A stretch of 64,000 nucleotides of DNA from Sutcliffiella horikoshii (GTDB taxonomy: Bacteria > Bacillota > Bacilli > Bacillales > Bacillaceae_I): the NCBI RefSeq assembly GCF_019931755.1, contig NZ_CP082918.1:1406001-1470000 (forward strand). The letters are read 5' to 3'. Below the pieces are notes generated by a model that was not told where the DNA came from, did not search any database, and worked only from the letters and a program-made list of their open reading frames with translations. Positions 50,844 to 60,463 of the stretch are shown one piece after another. Numbering within the stretch: the first letter of the stretch is position 1; each line of letters begins with the position of its first letter. A program made the position numbers and the translations under genes.

Positions 50844-51137
50844 GTTGATTTCCGTTCCAGGCGCTTCGCTTGCCTGCGGGCCTTCCACTCCAATCAACAA
50901 GGTGGCTTCATTCATTTAAGGGTTAGTGAAAAGCCCTCTAACCGGGTTAGCTGTAAAAGGATTAACGTAACTTTACGCAATGTTCAGCTGTGGATTGGAG
51001 CAAATGGCGGAGACTCCAGCGGGGGAGTAACGGTAGGTTGAGACCCCGCAACGAAGTGAGGAGGCTCCAGCGCCGTCCCGCGGAAAGCGAGAAGCCAATT
51101 GCGAAAAGGAACAGCGGCGACTAAGCAATCAACTAAA
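50844..51137 (+). repeat. Composite repeat A-linker-B (copy 3, left arm truncated)
   Basis: The left A arm is only 55 bp (50844-50898): its start (GTTGATTTCCGTTCCAGGCG) and end (CTTCCACTCCAATCAAC) are intact but about 70 internal bases are missing. The linker is 88 bp (50899-50986). The reverse B arm is 50987-51117, with conserved tail ...CAACTAAAGT to 51137. It lies between the convergent csp and mtnU genes. Confidence 0.9.
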
Positions 51138-51146
51138 GTAAAAAGA

Positions 51147-51929
51147 TTAATAGTATTGTGGTCTTCGGTCTTCAAAGATTGGGATTCTTTTTCTTACTTC
51201 CTCCACCTTATCCAAATCTATCTCAGCTGTAATAATTTCCTCATCTTCCCCGGCTTCAGCCACAATTTCTCCCCAAGGATCAATAATCATCGAGTGCCCT
51301 GCAAAAGCATTCTTCGGATCAGCACCAGAACGATTACATGCAATTACATAGCACTGGTTCTCAATGGCCCTTGCAATAAGAAGGGTACGCCAATGATCAA
51401 CCCTTGCCAAAGGCCACTCTGCAACAACGAATATCGCTTTTGCATCTTTAGTGGTATGCGCGCGGATCCATTCAGGAAAACGGATATCATAGCAAATGAA
51501 TCCTGCACATGTTTCTCCGTCAAGCTCAAACATCCCATCCGTCTTTCCTGGCTGAAGGAAATGATGCTCGTCCATCAAGCGGAAAAGGTGTAATTTACTA
51601 TATTCGCCGGCAACTTCGCCATCTTTGTTAACCGTAATCATCGTATTATAAATTCCTTTGTTCGTTTTTTTCGCGACCGAACCGCCCACAATGTGTGTTT
51701 TTAGTTCTTTTGCAGCAGATTTAAGGAATTTGGTCGTGACAAAACCGCCAGAATCGGCAATTTTATCAAGGCGCCCGAGATCATATCCTGTAGACCACAG
51801 TTCAGGAAGAACAATGATATCAGGTCGATCTTTTCCTGCAACTGTCAAAAGTTCACATGCTTTTTCTATATTTGCCTCGGGATCACCGAAAGCTACATCA
51901 AATTGAATACAAGCTATTTTCCATTTCAT
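51147..51929 (-). CDS. mtnU: Carbon-nitrogen hydrolase MtnU (omega-amidase)
   Basis: Nitrilase-superfamily amidase thought to hydrolyse the 2-oxo-acid amide left by glutamine transamination in methionine salvage. The ATG at 51929 (MKWKIACIQFDVAFGD) after GGGGGGATAAAATT is preferred; 16 upstream codons lack support. 260 aa. The catalytic triad is E43 (LPELWS), K112 (EYSKLHLF) and C146 (GFICYDIRFPE). It diverges from mtnE, matching the ykrU/ykrV arrangement of B. subtilis. Confidence 0.92.
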   Translation of the reverse strand: MKWKIACIQFDVAFGDPEANIEKACELLTVAGKDRPDIIVLPELWSTGYDLGRLDKIADSGGFVTTKFLKSAAKELKTHIVGGSVAKKTNKGIYNTMITVNKDGEVAGEYSKLHLFRLMDEHHFLQPGKTDGMFELDGETCAGFICYDIRFPEWIRAHTTKDAKAIFVVAEWPLARVDHWRTLLIARAIENQCYVIACNRSGADPKNAFAGHSMIIDPWGEIVAEAGEDEEIITAEIDLDKVEEVRKRIPIFEDRRPQYY

Positions 51930-52027
51930 AATTTTATCCCCCCGTTGAAAAAGTACTTTACAAGTTGAATCTAACAATATATGATTTGTGACTAGGATTT
52001 CAAGAATTTTTTAAGTAGGTGAAAAAG

Positions 52028-53200
52028 GTGAAACACTTTCAACAATCTGAATTATTAAATACACTGCCTAAACAGTTCTTTGCTTCATTGGTTGAAAAGG
52101 TGGGGAAGGTTGTCGCACAAGGTCATGATGTGATTAATCTTGGACAAGGAAACCCTGATCAGCCGACTCCTGAACATATTGTAAAGTCGTTACAGGAAGC
52201 CGTTGAAAAACCAAATCATCATAAATATTCCCCGTTTCAGGGTCACCAATTTTTTAAAGAAGCGATTGCAACTTTTTATAAACGAGAATACGAAGTGGAC
52301 ATAAATCCCGATTCGGAAGTGGCCATACTCTTTGGCGGCAAGGCGGGACTGGTGGAAATTCCCCAATGTTTATTGAATGAAGGGGATACCGTTCTTGTCC
52401 CAGACCCGGGCTATCCGGATTATTGGTCTGGAGTCGCATTGGCTAAAGCTAAAATGGAATACATGCCATTAAGAGAAGTATATCATTTTTTACCAAACTA
52501 TGAAGATATCAATCCGGAAGTCTTAAAAGCTGCGAAGCTCATGTTCCTCAATTATCCCAATAATCCGACAGGAGCTGTAGCGAATTCTGCTTTTTTCAAG
52601 GAAACCGTAGCACTTGCAAGTGAGCGCGATATTTGCGTTGTGCATGACTTTGCTTATGGTGCTATCGGCTTTGATGGAAAAAAACCGCTTAGCTTCTTAC
52701 AGACCCCCGGTGCGAAAGATGTCGGCATTGAAATCTATACTTTGTCGAAAACTTTTAATATGGCAGGATGGCGAGTAGGGTTTGCAGTAGGGAATGAAAG
52801 TGTCATCAAAGCGATCAATCTCTTGCAGGACCATATGTATGTCAGTATTTTTGGCGCGATCCAAGAGGCGGCTGCAACTGCCTTGTTAGATAAACAAACA
52901 TGTGTAGAAGAGTTGGTAGAGTTGTATGAGGAGAGACGAAACGTCCTTATTCATGGGTTACAGGAAATTGGCTGGGAAGTAATGGCGCCAAAAGGTTCTT
53001 TTTTTGCATGGTTAAAAGTTCCGGGAAGATACACATCTGAGGAGTTTGCAGACAAGCTGCTTGAAGAAGCACATGTGGTTGTAGCTCCTGGTATTGGCTT
53101 TGGATCATTTGGAGAAGGCTATGTGCGAGTCGGGCTATTAACCAGTACAGAAAGATTGCAAGAAGCAGTTCAACGAATCAGAGAGTTAAAGATTTTCTGA
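52028..53200 (+). CDS. mtnE: Methionine aminotransferase MtnE
   Basis: PLP class I aminotransferase that makes methionine from 4-methylthio-2-oxobutyrate, the last step of the salvage cycle. The GTG at 52028 (KHFQQSELLNTLPKQFF follows) is preferred: AGGTGA lies 5 nt upstream, whereas the GTG at 52019 overlaps it. 390 aa; NYPNNPTGAV, VHDFAYGAIGFDG and the PLP lysine in YTLSKTFNMAGWRVGF are visible. A SAM-I riboswitch follows for the next operon. Confidence 0.92.
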   Translation: MKHFQQSELLNTLPKQFFASLVEKVGKVVAQGHDVINLGQGNPDQPTPEHIVKSLQEAVEKPNHHKYSPFQGHQFFKEAIATFYKREYEVDINPDSEVAILFGGKAGLVEIPQCLLNEGDTVLVPDPGYPDYWSGVALAKAKMEYMPLREVYHFLPNYEDINPEVLKAAKLMFLNYPNNPTGAVANSAFFKETVALASERDICVVHDFAYGAIGFDGKKPLSFLQTPGAKDVGIEIYTLSKTFNMAGWRVGFAVGNESVIKAINLLQDHMYVSIFGAIQEAAATALLDKQTCVEELVELYEERRNVLIHGLQEIGWEVMAPKGSFFAWLKVPGRYTSEEFADKLLEEAHVVVAPGIGFGSFGEGYVRVGLLTSTERLQEAVQRIRELKIF

Positions 53201-53287
53201 ATAGTCTGTTGACATAAAGCCAGAATGATGGCATAATCTCAACTAGAATTCAGTAAATTTTTCAAAAGTGAATTTAATATAATCCAA

Positions 53288-53436
53288 TCTTATCAAGAGC
53301 AGGTGGAGGGACTGGCCCGATGAAACCCGGCAACCGACTTATTCAATTAAGCACGGTGCTAAATCTTGCAGCATGAAGCTGATAGATAAGAGGACGTTAG
53401 ATGGACTAACCTCTTCTTATCGAAGAGGTTTTTTGT
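53288..53436 (+). promoter_or_regulatory. SAM-I (S-box) riboswitch of mtnWXBD
   Basis: The aptamer covers 53288-53393: TCTTATCAAGAGCAGGTGG, the kink-turn segment GATGAAACCCGGCAACC, GCACGGTGCTAAATC and closing strand GATAAGAGG. The terminator AACCTCTTC/GAAGAGGTT with TTAT loop and TTTTTT lies at 53408-53436, 30 bp before the mtnW start. The sequence between them can form the alternative antiterminator with the P1 3' strand. Confidence 0.96.
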
Positions 53437-53466
53437 GTTTTATCATCGATAGAAAGGGTGTACATA

Positions 53467-54711
53467 ATGTCAGAAATTCTAGCAACCTATCTGGTTCATG
53501 ATTATAAAGGGAATCTCGAAAAAAAAGCGGAAGGTATCGCACTCGGACTTACAATCGGGTCATGGACTGATCTCCCACAACTTGAGCAGGAGCAGCTGAA
53601 AAAGCATAAAGGCAGAGTGGTAAGCGTCAAAAATCTTTCGTCAAGTGACAGGGTGGATGCTTATTTTGGGAAGACGGTTACACGCGGCATCATCCAAATT
53701 GCGTATCCTAGTTTCAATTACAGCAACGACCTTCCAGCCATATTAACCACTGTATTCGGCAAGCTTTCACTGGACGGGGAGATAAAGTTGATTGACCTTG
53801 AGTTCAGTAATGACTTAAAGCAAGCATATCCTGGGCCGAAATTTGGAATAGAGGGGCTTCGCTCCATTACTGGCGTTCATAATAGACCATTCGTCATGAG
53901 CATTTTCAAAGGGGTGATCGGCAAGGACCTTGATTATCTTACTGATCAGTTGAAGGGGCAGGCACTTGGTGGAGTGGATTTCATCAAGGATGACGAAATT
54001 TTGTTTGAAAACGAACTTACCCCTTTTGAAAAAAGGATTACCGAAGGCAGAAGGATCCTGGAGGAAGTGAAGGAAGAGACAGGTCATCGTGCAAGATATG
54101 CCGTAAACCTGACAGGCCGTACGTTGGAGCTTAAAGATAAAGCAAAGAAGGCTGTAGAATTGGGTGCTGATTTTCTACTATTTAATGTTTTTGCATATGG
54201 ACTTGATACCCTTCAAAGTTTGGCGGAAGACAAGGAAGTATCCATTCCGATCATGGCGCATCCGGCGGTTAGTGGAGCAGTTACCCCTTCAGAATTTTAT
54301 GGGATTTCCAATGAATTGCTGTTAGGGAAACTTTTACGCTATGCAGGAGCTGACTTTTCTTTATTCCCATCTCCTTATGGAAGTGTTGCGTTGCCGAAGG
54401 AGCAGGCGCTCGGAATTCGGGATGCCCTAACAGTAGCAGACAATCAGTTTAAAACGACCCTGCCTGTGCCATCAGCTGGCATACACCCTGGACTCGTACC
54501 GATCCTTTATCAGGATTTTGGCAACGATGCGGTCATCAACGCAGGAGGAGGTGTTCACGGACATGAGCTTGGTGGGGCAGCGGGAGCAAAAGCTTTTCGT
54601 CAGGCAATAGCTGCAGTAAAGGCTGGGGAATCTCTGACAGCTTACGCACAAAAGCATCCAGAGTTAGAAGTTGCCCTGAAGCAGTGGGGAAGTGTGGAGG
54701 TTACAACATGA
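53467..54711 (+). CDS. mtnW: 2,3-diketo-5-methylthiopentyl-1-phosphate enolase (RuBisCO-like)
   Basis: RuBisCO-like protein of the YkrW group; it enolises the diketo phosphate in methionine salvage. The ATG at 53467 ([12 protein letters not shown]) follows AAAGGGTG. 414 aa. [10 protein letters not shown] corresponds to the carbamylated-lysine and metal motif of RuBisCO (Lys-x-Asp-Glu type); the C-terminal [23 protein letters not shown] is family-typical. First gene of the mtnWXBD operon; its stop overlaps the mtnX start as ATGA. Confidence 0.96.
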   Translation: MSEILATYLVHDYKGNLEKKAEGIALGLTIGSWTDLPQLEQEQLKKHKGRVVSVKNLSSSDRVDAYFGKTVTRGIIQIAYPSFNYSNDLPAILTTVFGKLSLDGEIKLIDLEFSNDLKQAYPGPKFGIEGLRSITGVHNRPFVMSIFKGVIGKDLDYLTDQLKGQALGGVDFIKDDEILFENELTPFEKRITEGRRILEEVKEETGHRARYAVNLTGRTLELKDKAKKAVELGADFLLFNVFAYGLDTLQSLAEDKEVSIPIMAHPAVSGAVTPSEFYGISNELLLGKLLRYAGADFSLFPSPYGSVALPKEQALGIRDALTVADNQFKTTLPVPSAGIHPGLVPILYQDFGNDAVINAGGGVHGHELGGAAGAKAFRQAIAAVKAGESLTAYAQKHPELEVALKQWGSVEVTT

Positions 54712-55373
54712 CTGTCAATAAGCAGATGATTTTTTGTGACTTTGATGGAACCATCACCAATAGTGACAATATCATTGCCATCATGAAGAAATTTGCCCCA
54801 GAAGAATGGGACGAAATTAAAAACCAGGTACTATCCCAAGAAATCTCCATCAAGAATGGGGTAGGGAAGATGTTTGCACTTCTTCCTTCTGAGAAAAAAG
54901 AGGCTATTACGAAATATATATTAGATCACGCTGAGATACGGGAGGGGTTTAAGGAGTTTGTGGCTTTTACAAAAGAAGAGGGAATTCCCCTCTATATTGT
55001 CTCCGGCGGTATTGATTTCTTTGTGGAACCACTTTTAGAAGGATTGATAGAAGAAGCAAACATCTATTGCAATCGCTCCGATTTTTCTGGAGAAAAAATA
55101 AACATCCTTTGGCCGCATGCATGTGATGCATACTGTGACAACGATTGTGGCTGCTGCAAGCCATCGATTATCAGAAAACTTGCTGAAACAAACACCTATA
55201 AAATTGTGATCGGCGATTCCATTACAGATTTAGAAGCGGCAAAGCTAGCTGATCAAGTGATAGCGAGAGACTTTTTGATTAAAAAGTGTGAGGAGCATTC
55301 CATTGCCTTTTCCCCATTCGAAACGTTTTATGATGTGATGGATATTTTGAAAAAACGGGAGGTGACAGCATGA
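54708..55373 (+). CDS. mtnX: 2-hydroxy-3-keto-5-methylthiopentenyl-1-phosphate phosphatase
   Basis: HAD-type phosphatase producing acireductone. The ATG at 54708 overlaps the mtnW stop (ATGA) and gives [20 protein letters not shown]; the nucleophile Asp is in the D-x-D-G-T motif. The Cys-rich [17 protein letters not shown] insertion is characteristic of MtnX. The motif [12 protein letters not shown] is near the C-terminus. 221 aa. It overlaps mtnB by ATGA. Confidence 0.96.
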   Translation: MTVNKQMIFCDFDGTITNSDNIIAIMKKFAPEEWDEIKNQVLSQEISIKNGVGKMFALLPSEKKEAITKYILDHAEIREGFKEFVAFTKEEGIPLYIVSGGIDFFVEPLLEGLIEEANIYCNRSDFSGEKINILWPHACDAYCDNDCGCCKPSIIRKLAETNTYKIVIGDSITDLEAAKLADQVIARDFLIKKCEEHSIAFSPFETFYDVMDILKKREVTA

Positions 55374-56008
55374 GTCAATTTTTAAAGAAGTGGACAGAGC
55401 TTTCGGAGGTTAAGGAAGAGCTGGCTTTTCGTGATTGGTTCTTTGGTACGAGTGGAAACCTTTCTATTAAAGTATCAGATACCCCACTGCAATTCTTGGT
55501 TTCCTCAAGCGGCAAGGATAAAAGGAAAATAACTTCAGAAGATTTCCTGCTTGTGGATGAACGCGGAAAGGCTGTAGAAAACACTGATTTGAAGCCTTCA
55601 GCAGAAACATTGCTACACCTGGAAGTTTACCGGAATACGAACGCAGGTTGTTCCTTGCATGTTCATACAGTTGATAACAATGTCATCTCTGAGTTGTATG
55701 GAGACCACGGTGAGATTAGATTCAAAGGACAGGAAATCATCAAAGCATTCGGCATATGGGAGGAAGATGCAGAAGTAAGCATCCCAATCATAAGAAACCA
55801 TGCAGACATTCCAGCATTGGCAGATGAGTTTTCTCAATTTATAGATGGAGATGCTGGCGCTGTCCTCATCAGAAATCATGGTATCACTGTCTGGGGGAAA
55901 ACCGCCTTTGAAGCGAAAAAATACCTAGAGGCCTGGGAGTTTCTATTTTCCTATCATTTAAAACTATTAAGTGTAAAAAACTTGGTCCAACCAAAAATAT
56001 CTATTTAA
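55370..56008 (+). CDS. mtnB: Methylthioribulose-1-phosphate dehydratase
   Basis: Class II aldolase-type zinc enzyme that dehydrates methylthioribulose-1-phosphate. 212 aa. [13 protein letters not shown], the metal pair in [10 protein letters not shown] and the late [12 protein letters not shown] segment with a third His are visible. It begins inside the ATGA of the mtnX stop, so translation is coupled. Confidence 0.95.
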   Translation: MSQFLKKWTELSEVKEELAFRDWFFGTSGNLSIKVSDTPLQFLVSSSGKDKRKITSEDFLLVDERGKAVENTDLKPSAETLLHLEVYRNTNAGCSLHVHTVDNNVISELYGDHGEIRFKGQEIIKAFGIWEEDAEVSIPIIRNHADIPALADEFSQFIDGDAGAVLIRNHGITVWGKTAFEAKKYLEAWEFLFSYHLKLLSVKNLVQPKISI

Positions 56009-56026
56009 CCTAAGGAGGAAATGAAC

Positions 56027-56560
56027 ATGGCAGAAATCAGATTACACGAAACAGATGAAAGAATAAGTGGGAAAGAACAGGTAGAAGGCTTCCTAAATGA
56101 TAATGAAGTAATTTACGAAAACTGGGACATTACGAAACTCCCTCAACACTTGCAGGAAAACTTTTCTTTAACAGATGAAAACAAAGAAGAAATCCTAACA
56201 GTTTTTAAAGATGAAATTGCTGCGATTTCTTTAAAAAGGGGTTACAAGGCACAAGATGTTATTTCTTTATCTGATACCACTCCAAACTTGGAGCAACTTC
56301 TTCAAAACTTCAATAAAGAGCACCACCATACAGATGATGAAGTACGTTTCATTGTCAGCGGCCATGGTATATTCGTTATTCAAGGAAAAGATGGTTCCTT
56401 CTTTGATGTAGAATTGGAACCTGGCGATTTAATCTCTGTGCCTCCGAATGTCCGCCACTTTTTCACCTTAATGGAGGATCGTAAAGTAGTCGCAGTTCGA
56501 ATCTTCGTTACCACAGAAGGTTGGGTACCTATTTACGAAAAAGAAGAAGTAAATAACTAA
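56027..56560 (+). CDS. mtnD: Acireductone dioxygenase
   Basis: Cupin metalloenzyme that oxidises acireductone to 4-methylthio-2-oxobutyrate (Fe form) or to an off-pathway set (Ni form). The ATG at 56027 (MAEIRLHETDER) has AAGGAGG 8 nt upstream; an ATG two codons earlier is too close to it. 177 aa. Metal ligands are in EHHHTDDEVRF (H, H, E) and PPNVRHFFT (H). Last gene of the operon, closed by a strong terminator. Confidence 0.96.
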   Translation: MAEIRLHETDERISGKEQVEGFLNDNEVIYENWDITKLPQHLQENFSLTDENKEEILTVFKDEIAAISLKRGYKAQDVISLSDTTPNLEQLLQNFNKEHHHTDDEVRFIVSGHGIFVIQGKDGSFFDVELEPGDLISVPPNVRHFFTLMEDRKVVAVRIFVTTEGWVPIYEKEEVNN

Positions 56561-56563
56561 TTA

Positions 56564-56607
56564 AAAAAACAGATGACTTTGCTTTGGCGGGGTCATCTGT
56601 TTTTTTA
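56564..56607 (+). terminator. Terminator of the mtnWXBD operon
   Basis: Perfect 14-bp stem AAAAAACAGATGAC/GTCATCTGTTTTTT with T-run, 3 bp after the stop. Confidence 0.92.
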
Positions 56608-56629
56608 AGTTAAGAAATAGCAAAATCCG

Positions 56630-56994
56630 GTTGATTTCCGTTCCAGGCGCTTCGCTTGCCTGCGGGCGGTCCGTGAGCCTCCTCACTCCGTTGCGGGGTC
56701 TCACCTGTCCCTTCCTCCCGCGGGCGTCTGCGCGCCTTCCACTCCAATCAACAAGGTGACTCATTTCCTTTAGGGTTTGTGAAAAATCATCTAACGGATT
56801 TAAGTGAGGAAGCACTAACATCTCGTTCACGCAATTTCTAGCTGTGGATTGGAGCAAATGGCGAAGACTCCTGCGGGGGAGTAACGGTAGGTTGAGACCC
56901 CCGCAACGGAGTGAGGAGGCTCAAGCGCCGTCCCGCGGAAAGCGAAGCCATTTGCGGAAAGGAACAGCGGTGATTACCCAACCAATTAAAGTTT
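56630..56994 (+). repeat. Composite repeat A-linker-B (copy 4)
   Basis: Type A arm 56630-56752, linker exactly 88 bp (56753-56840), reverse B arm 56841-56969, then the conserved tail TGATTACCCAACCAATTAAAG to about 56994. It fills most of the gap between mtnD and the CoA-disulfide reductase gene. Confidence 0.9.
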
Positions 56995-57076
56995 TTTTCT
57001 TACTCTACATGACTACTTTATCTGTCTAGAGGGAATATAATGGTATGAAACAGAGATAGATTTAGGAGGAAAGCAA

Positions 57077-58414
57077 ATGGAGCATGTGGTGATTATTGGT
57101 GGCATTGCAGGGGGAATGAGCGCTGCCTCCAAGCTAAGAAGACTAGATGAAACGATAAAAATCAGTGTATTTGAAAAAGATGAGCATGTTTCATATGGAG
57201 CATGCGGATTGCCATATTACATATCTGGTGTCACAGAATCTCATAAAGATCTGCTAGCTAGAACGGTAGAAGAATTTGAAGAACGAGATATTGCCGTGCA
57301 TATCCATCATGAGGTGACAGATGTAGATCCCTCAAATAAAAGGGTGAAGGTGAAAAACCTTAAATCAGGTGAAGAAACATATGTCCACTACGATAAATTA
57401 TTGATTGCAACAGGAGCCAAACCCATCGTTCCGCCTTTTATCCCGAAAGAGGCAAGCAATGTGCATACATTGAAGACACTGAATGATGGAATAGAAATGC
57501 GTAAGTACTATCAGGAGGAAAATATCAAAAGGGTAGGCATCATAGGTGGGGGATATATCGGAATGGAGCTTGTCGAAACCATGGTAGAGCTTGGCAAAGA
57601 GGTGTTCGTCATAGAGCTACAAAGTCAGATTCTACCAAATTATGATGAGGAAATGGCCAAGATTATTTCTGATTCCCTGCAAAATAGAGTTGGAATGCGA
57701 ACAAGCCAAGAAGTAAAAGAACTTAAAATGGCACAGGGAAAAGTGACAAGCATTGTGACAGACAAAAATTCATATGAAGTTGATGCGGTTATTGTAAATA
57801 TCGGAATAAAACCTAACACGGAATTTATAAATGAGTTAGGCTTAGATATGTTGGAAAACGGCGCGCTCATTGTTAATTCCCATCAAGAAACGAGCATCAA
57901 ATCCATTTATGCAGCAGGAGATTGTGCAACTAGCAATCACCTTCTCTTAAATAAACCTGTAAACATAGCCCTCGGTACAACAGCCAATAAACATGGGAGG
58001 GTGGCTGCTGACAATCTTGCTGGTATTCCAACAAAATTTGATGGCATCCTTGGAACAAATGTAGTGAAGATTCTAGAGTGGACGGCAGCTATGACTGGAA
58101 TCACCGAGAAACAAGCACAGGAGGAGAACTTAGATATTGAAACAGTGGTTATTGAAACAAATAATCATGCCTCCTATTATCCTGGTGCAGAAAAGATCCA
58201 TATTAAGCTTGTATATGAAAAAGAATCACAAAAGCTCCTGGGAGCTCAGCTTGTTGGAAAAGATGAATCCATTGCAAAAAGGCTTGATGTTTTTGCGACA
58301 GCCATTACTTGCGGCTTGACGACAAGCCAAATTGCTATGCTGGATTTGAGTTATGCTCCTCCGTATGCTACCGTATGGGATGCCGTTCAAGTGGCTGCAA
58401 ATGCGGCAAAATAA
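57077..58414 (+). CDS. cdr: CoA-disulfide reductase
   Basis: FAD/NAD(P)H flavoprotein that keeps coenzyme A reduced, important in Bacillaceae that use CoA or bacillithiol instead of glutathione. 445 aa. N-terminal FAD loop IIGGIAGGMSAASKLRR; the single redox cysteine in SYGACGLPYYISG (about C43); NAD-binding GIIGGGYIGMELVE near 155; YAAGDCATSNHLL for FAD. The single active Cys rather than a C-x4-C pair separates it from disulfide reductases of the glutathione type; NADH oxidase is the main alternative. AGGAGG precedes the ATG. Confidence 0.9.
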   Translation: MEHVVIIGGIAGGMSAASKLRRLDETIKISVFEKDEHVSYGACGLPYYISGVTESHKDLLARTVEEFEERDIAVHIHHEVTDVDPSNKRVKVKNLKSGEETYVHYDKLLIATGAKPIVPPFIPKEASNVHTLKTLNDGIEMRKYYQEENIKRVGIIGGGYIGMELVETMVELGKEVFVIELQSQILPNYDEEMAKIISDSLQNRVGMRTSQEVKELKMAQGKVTSIVTDKNSYEVDAVIVNIGIKPNTEFINELGLDMLENGALIVNSHQETSIKSIYAAGDCATSNHLLLNKPVNIALGTTANKHGRVAADNLAGIPTKFDGILGTNVVKILEWTAAMTGITEKQAQEENLDIETVVIETNNHASYYPGAEKIHIKLVYEKESQKLLGAQLVGKDESIAKRLDVFATAITCGLTTSQIAMLDLSYAPPYATVWDAVQVAANAAK

Positions 58415-58543
58415 ATAGAACAAATGTAAATAAATTGTGTTAATATTATGAATTTTCTTTACCTTAGAAAGGGAATATGCTACTGTTATAGTAGTTTTAT
58501 AACTTACATATTCTAGAGAGAAACTGCCTAAGGAGTGAGAGAC

Positions 58544-59182
58544 ATGAAGGTGCGTTACAATTTTGTACCAAAGCATGATGTGGAGTTCTGTGAACCGACT
58601 TACACGATTAAGCAAGCTTATGAGAAAATAAAGGATACAGGCTACAGGTGCATTCCCATTCTTTCCAACGATGGGCATACATTTTTAGGCTTGGTGTACA
58701 AAGTTCACTTATTAGATTATCTATATGAACAAAAAGGAAGTCCCGACGATTCAGTTGAAGTATTGATCCAAAACCAAGATGCTTTTATTTTCGAGGAAGA
58801 TTCTTTCTTTAAAGCATTTTTTACCATTAAACGACTGCCGTTTATCGCAGTGCTGAATGAAGAGAATGAATTTCTTGGAATATTGACACATGCAAACGTC
58901 ATGGATGTTCTTGCTGATTCATTTGGAATGAAAACTGGCGGGTATACCCTTACAATCGCTACAATTGAGCACAAAGGAGCGATTAAGGATCTTGTTTCTA
59001 TGTTAAAGGATGTCAATATCGACGGAATGCTTACACTTGATAATGGTGAAAAATATCTGCGTAGAATAATTGTCAATCTACCAGCAGAATTGCCACAAGA
59101 AAAAGTGAATAAGTTAGTGAAAAAACTTGGAGAAAAAGAATTCCGAGTCACACATGTCGATCAAATTGATGTGCAAAAATAA
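58544..59182 (+). CDS. CBS-pair and ACT-like protein (c-di-AMP receptor CbpA-like)
   Basis: About 212-aa protein. Two CBS motifs lie at about 10-125 (IKQAYEKIKDTGYRCIPILSNDGHTFLGLVYKVHLLDYL and FFTIKRLPFIAVLNEENEFLGILTHANVMDVL). A C-terminal ACT-like domain follows from about 130 (GYTLTIATIEHKGAIKDLVSMLKDVNIDGML). This order is that of the c-di-AMP-binding CbpA proteins of Firmicutes; nucleotide binding is inference. The ATG at 58544 after AAGGAGTGAGAG is preferred to one three codons earlier. Confidence 0.8.
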   Translation: MKVRYNFVPKHDVEFCEPTYTIKQAYEKIKDTGYRCIPILSNDGHTFLGLVYKVHLLDYLYEQKGSPDDSVEVLIQNQDAFIFEEDSFFKAFFTIKRLPFIAVLNEENEFLGILTHANVMDVLADSFGMKTGGYTLTIATIEHKGAIKDLVSMLKDVNIDGMLTLDNGEKYLRRIIVNLPAELPQEKVNKLVKKLGEKEFRVTHVDQIDVQK

Positions 59183-59184
59183 GA

Positions 59185-59218
59185 AAAAGAGCAGTTCCGA
59201 ATGTGGAGCTGCTCTTTT
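59185..59218 (+). terminator. Terminator of the CbpA-like gene
   Basis: Stem AAAAGAGCAGTTCC/GGAGCTGCTCTTTT with a 6-nt loop, just after the stop codon. Confidence 0.85.
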
Positions 59219-59249
59219 GTTCGTTTTAGATGTAAATATGGCAGATTCA

Positions 59250-60023
59250 TCAGTGGAGCAATATTTCTTTATCAATTAGAATGTTAGACAGTGTGACAAT
59301 TTCCGCTTTTTCTTGCAGTTTAGGGATATATTGTTTTAGCACCCCTGCAGTCTTTTCCCCTACAAGTCCCACATGTCCAATGGCTATGATTTCATCATCC
59401 ACTTCGGTTTTTTTGATGAGTTGATTGGTTTGCTTTACGATATGATTAGTTGTATAAACCTCATCAAAGAATAATTCATTCTCAAGAAATGGAACACCCA
59501 ATTCGGTAGCTAATTCAGTAACAACACTCTTCTTGGTTGTTTTACTATCTAAATAATATAAGTTTCTCTCTTTGCAGATTCCTAAAATAATTCTCATGAT
59601 CCGCTTGTCGGCAGTAATTTTAGAACCCATATGGTTATTAATCCCTACTGCATAAGGAACAGAATCGATAGCTGCATTAACTCTTTTATAGATTTCTTTA
59701 TCAGTTAGATTAGAAGTAATGGCACCTGGTCCGAGCCAACTCCTTTTTCCTTTTAGGGGTTCCATGGGAAGATGAAGAATAACTTCATGGCCTAAGCGAT
59801 GGGCCATTTCAGCGTCTTGTTCAGTGGTCGAAAGAAAAGGCATAACAGCTACGGTCAAAGGTACGGGTAAGTGAAGAATTTCCTCGGTGCCTTTCATGTT
59901 ATTGCCAAAATCATCAATGACAATAGCCACTTTATTGCTAGAATGGACTTCAGCAGAAGACTTTACAGAAGGGAAACAAAGAATAAACATGCTACTCAAC
60001 AGTACAACTAGTATTACTTTCAT
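59250..60023 (-). CDS. Divergent polysaccharide deacetylase (YibQ type)
   Basis: 257-aa exported protein. A signal peptide covers about residues 1-24 (MKVILVVLLSSMFILCFPSV). The NodB-like divergent fold shows AIVIDDFGNN (metal Asp pair), VILHLPMEPLK and GINNHMGSK (metal His). The family lacks a proven substrate; cell-wall polysaccharide is likely. Start ATG after GTAGGTGCAG. Convergent to the CbpA-like gene. Confidence 0.9.
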   Translation of the reverse strand: MKVILVVLLSSMFILCFPSVKSSAEVHSSNKVAIVIDDFGNNMKGTEEILHLPVPLTVAVMPFLSTTEQDAEMAHRLGHEVILHLPMEPLKGKRSWLGPGAITSNLTDKEIYKRVNAAIDSVPYAVGINNHMGSKITADKRIMRIILGICKERNLYYLDSKTTKKSVVTELATELGVPFLENELFFDEVYTTNHIVKQTNQLIKKTEVDDEIIAIGHVGLVGEKTAGVLKQYIPKLQEKAEIVTLSNILIDKEILLH

Positions 60024-60202
60024 TTCTGCACCTACTTGTCTAATGATGTATTTTACTATTCGACAAAATTCGCACCAGATAATTTTTATAGAAGAGAATT
60101 AATCTCTACTCTCCCTAGATACTTTGTCCTATTATCCGCCTATTCTTAAAAAATAATTCCTTGAAAAATATGTCTAACTTTGCGATTCTATTTACATTTA
60201 TA

Positions 60203-60222
60203 GAAATTATTGTAATAATTTC
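60203..60222. promoter_or_regulatory. Perfect palindrome upstream of the Spo0E-like gene
   Basis: GAAATTATT-GT-AATAATTTC is a 20-bp perfect inverted repeat ending 35 bp before the start codon, probably near the promoter. It is not a Spo0A box (TGTCGAA). A binding protein cannot be named. Confidence 0.4.
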
Positions 60223-60257
60223 AATTGTGGAAATTGATAGAGAAGGGGCGAGTCACA

Positions 60258-60431
60258 TTGTCTTATGAAGGGTATGTGGATCAACTGTTATTACTTATTA
60301 AAGAGAAAAGAGATACGATGATAGCAGTAGCCAATAAAACAGGTTACATAAGTGAACAAACGGTGAAATGCAGCCAAGATTTAGATAAGTTGATTTATAA
60401 ATACCAAGAAATAATATTTGAGAAAAAATAA
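60258..60431 (+). CDS. Spo0E-like aspartyl-phosphate phosphatase
   Basis: 57-aa protein with the Spo0E signature SQDLDKLIYKYQ; such proteins dephosphorylate Spo0A-P and delay sporulation. The TTG at 60258 (SYEGYVDQLLLLI follows) has AAGGGG 9 nt upstream; eleven upstream codons from 60225 lack a ribosome site. It is shorter than B. subtilis Spo0E (about 85 aa) and lacks its C-terminal extension. Confidence 0.85.
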   Translation: MSYEGYVDQLLLLIKEKRDTMIAVANKTGYISEQTVKCSQDLDKLIYKYQEIIFEKK

Positions 60432-60436
60432 TACAT

Positions 60437-60463
60437 AAAAAAAACCGTCCAGAAGGAACGGTT
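60437..60463 (-). terminator. Terminator of the ZIP transporter gene
   Basis: On the minus strand: AACCGT/ACGGTT with a 9-nt loop followed by eight T. It overlaps the transporter stop codon. Confidence 0.8.
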
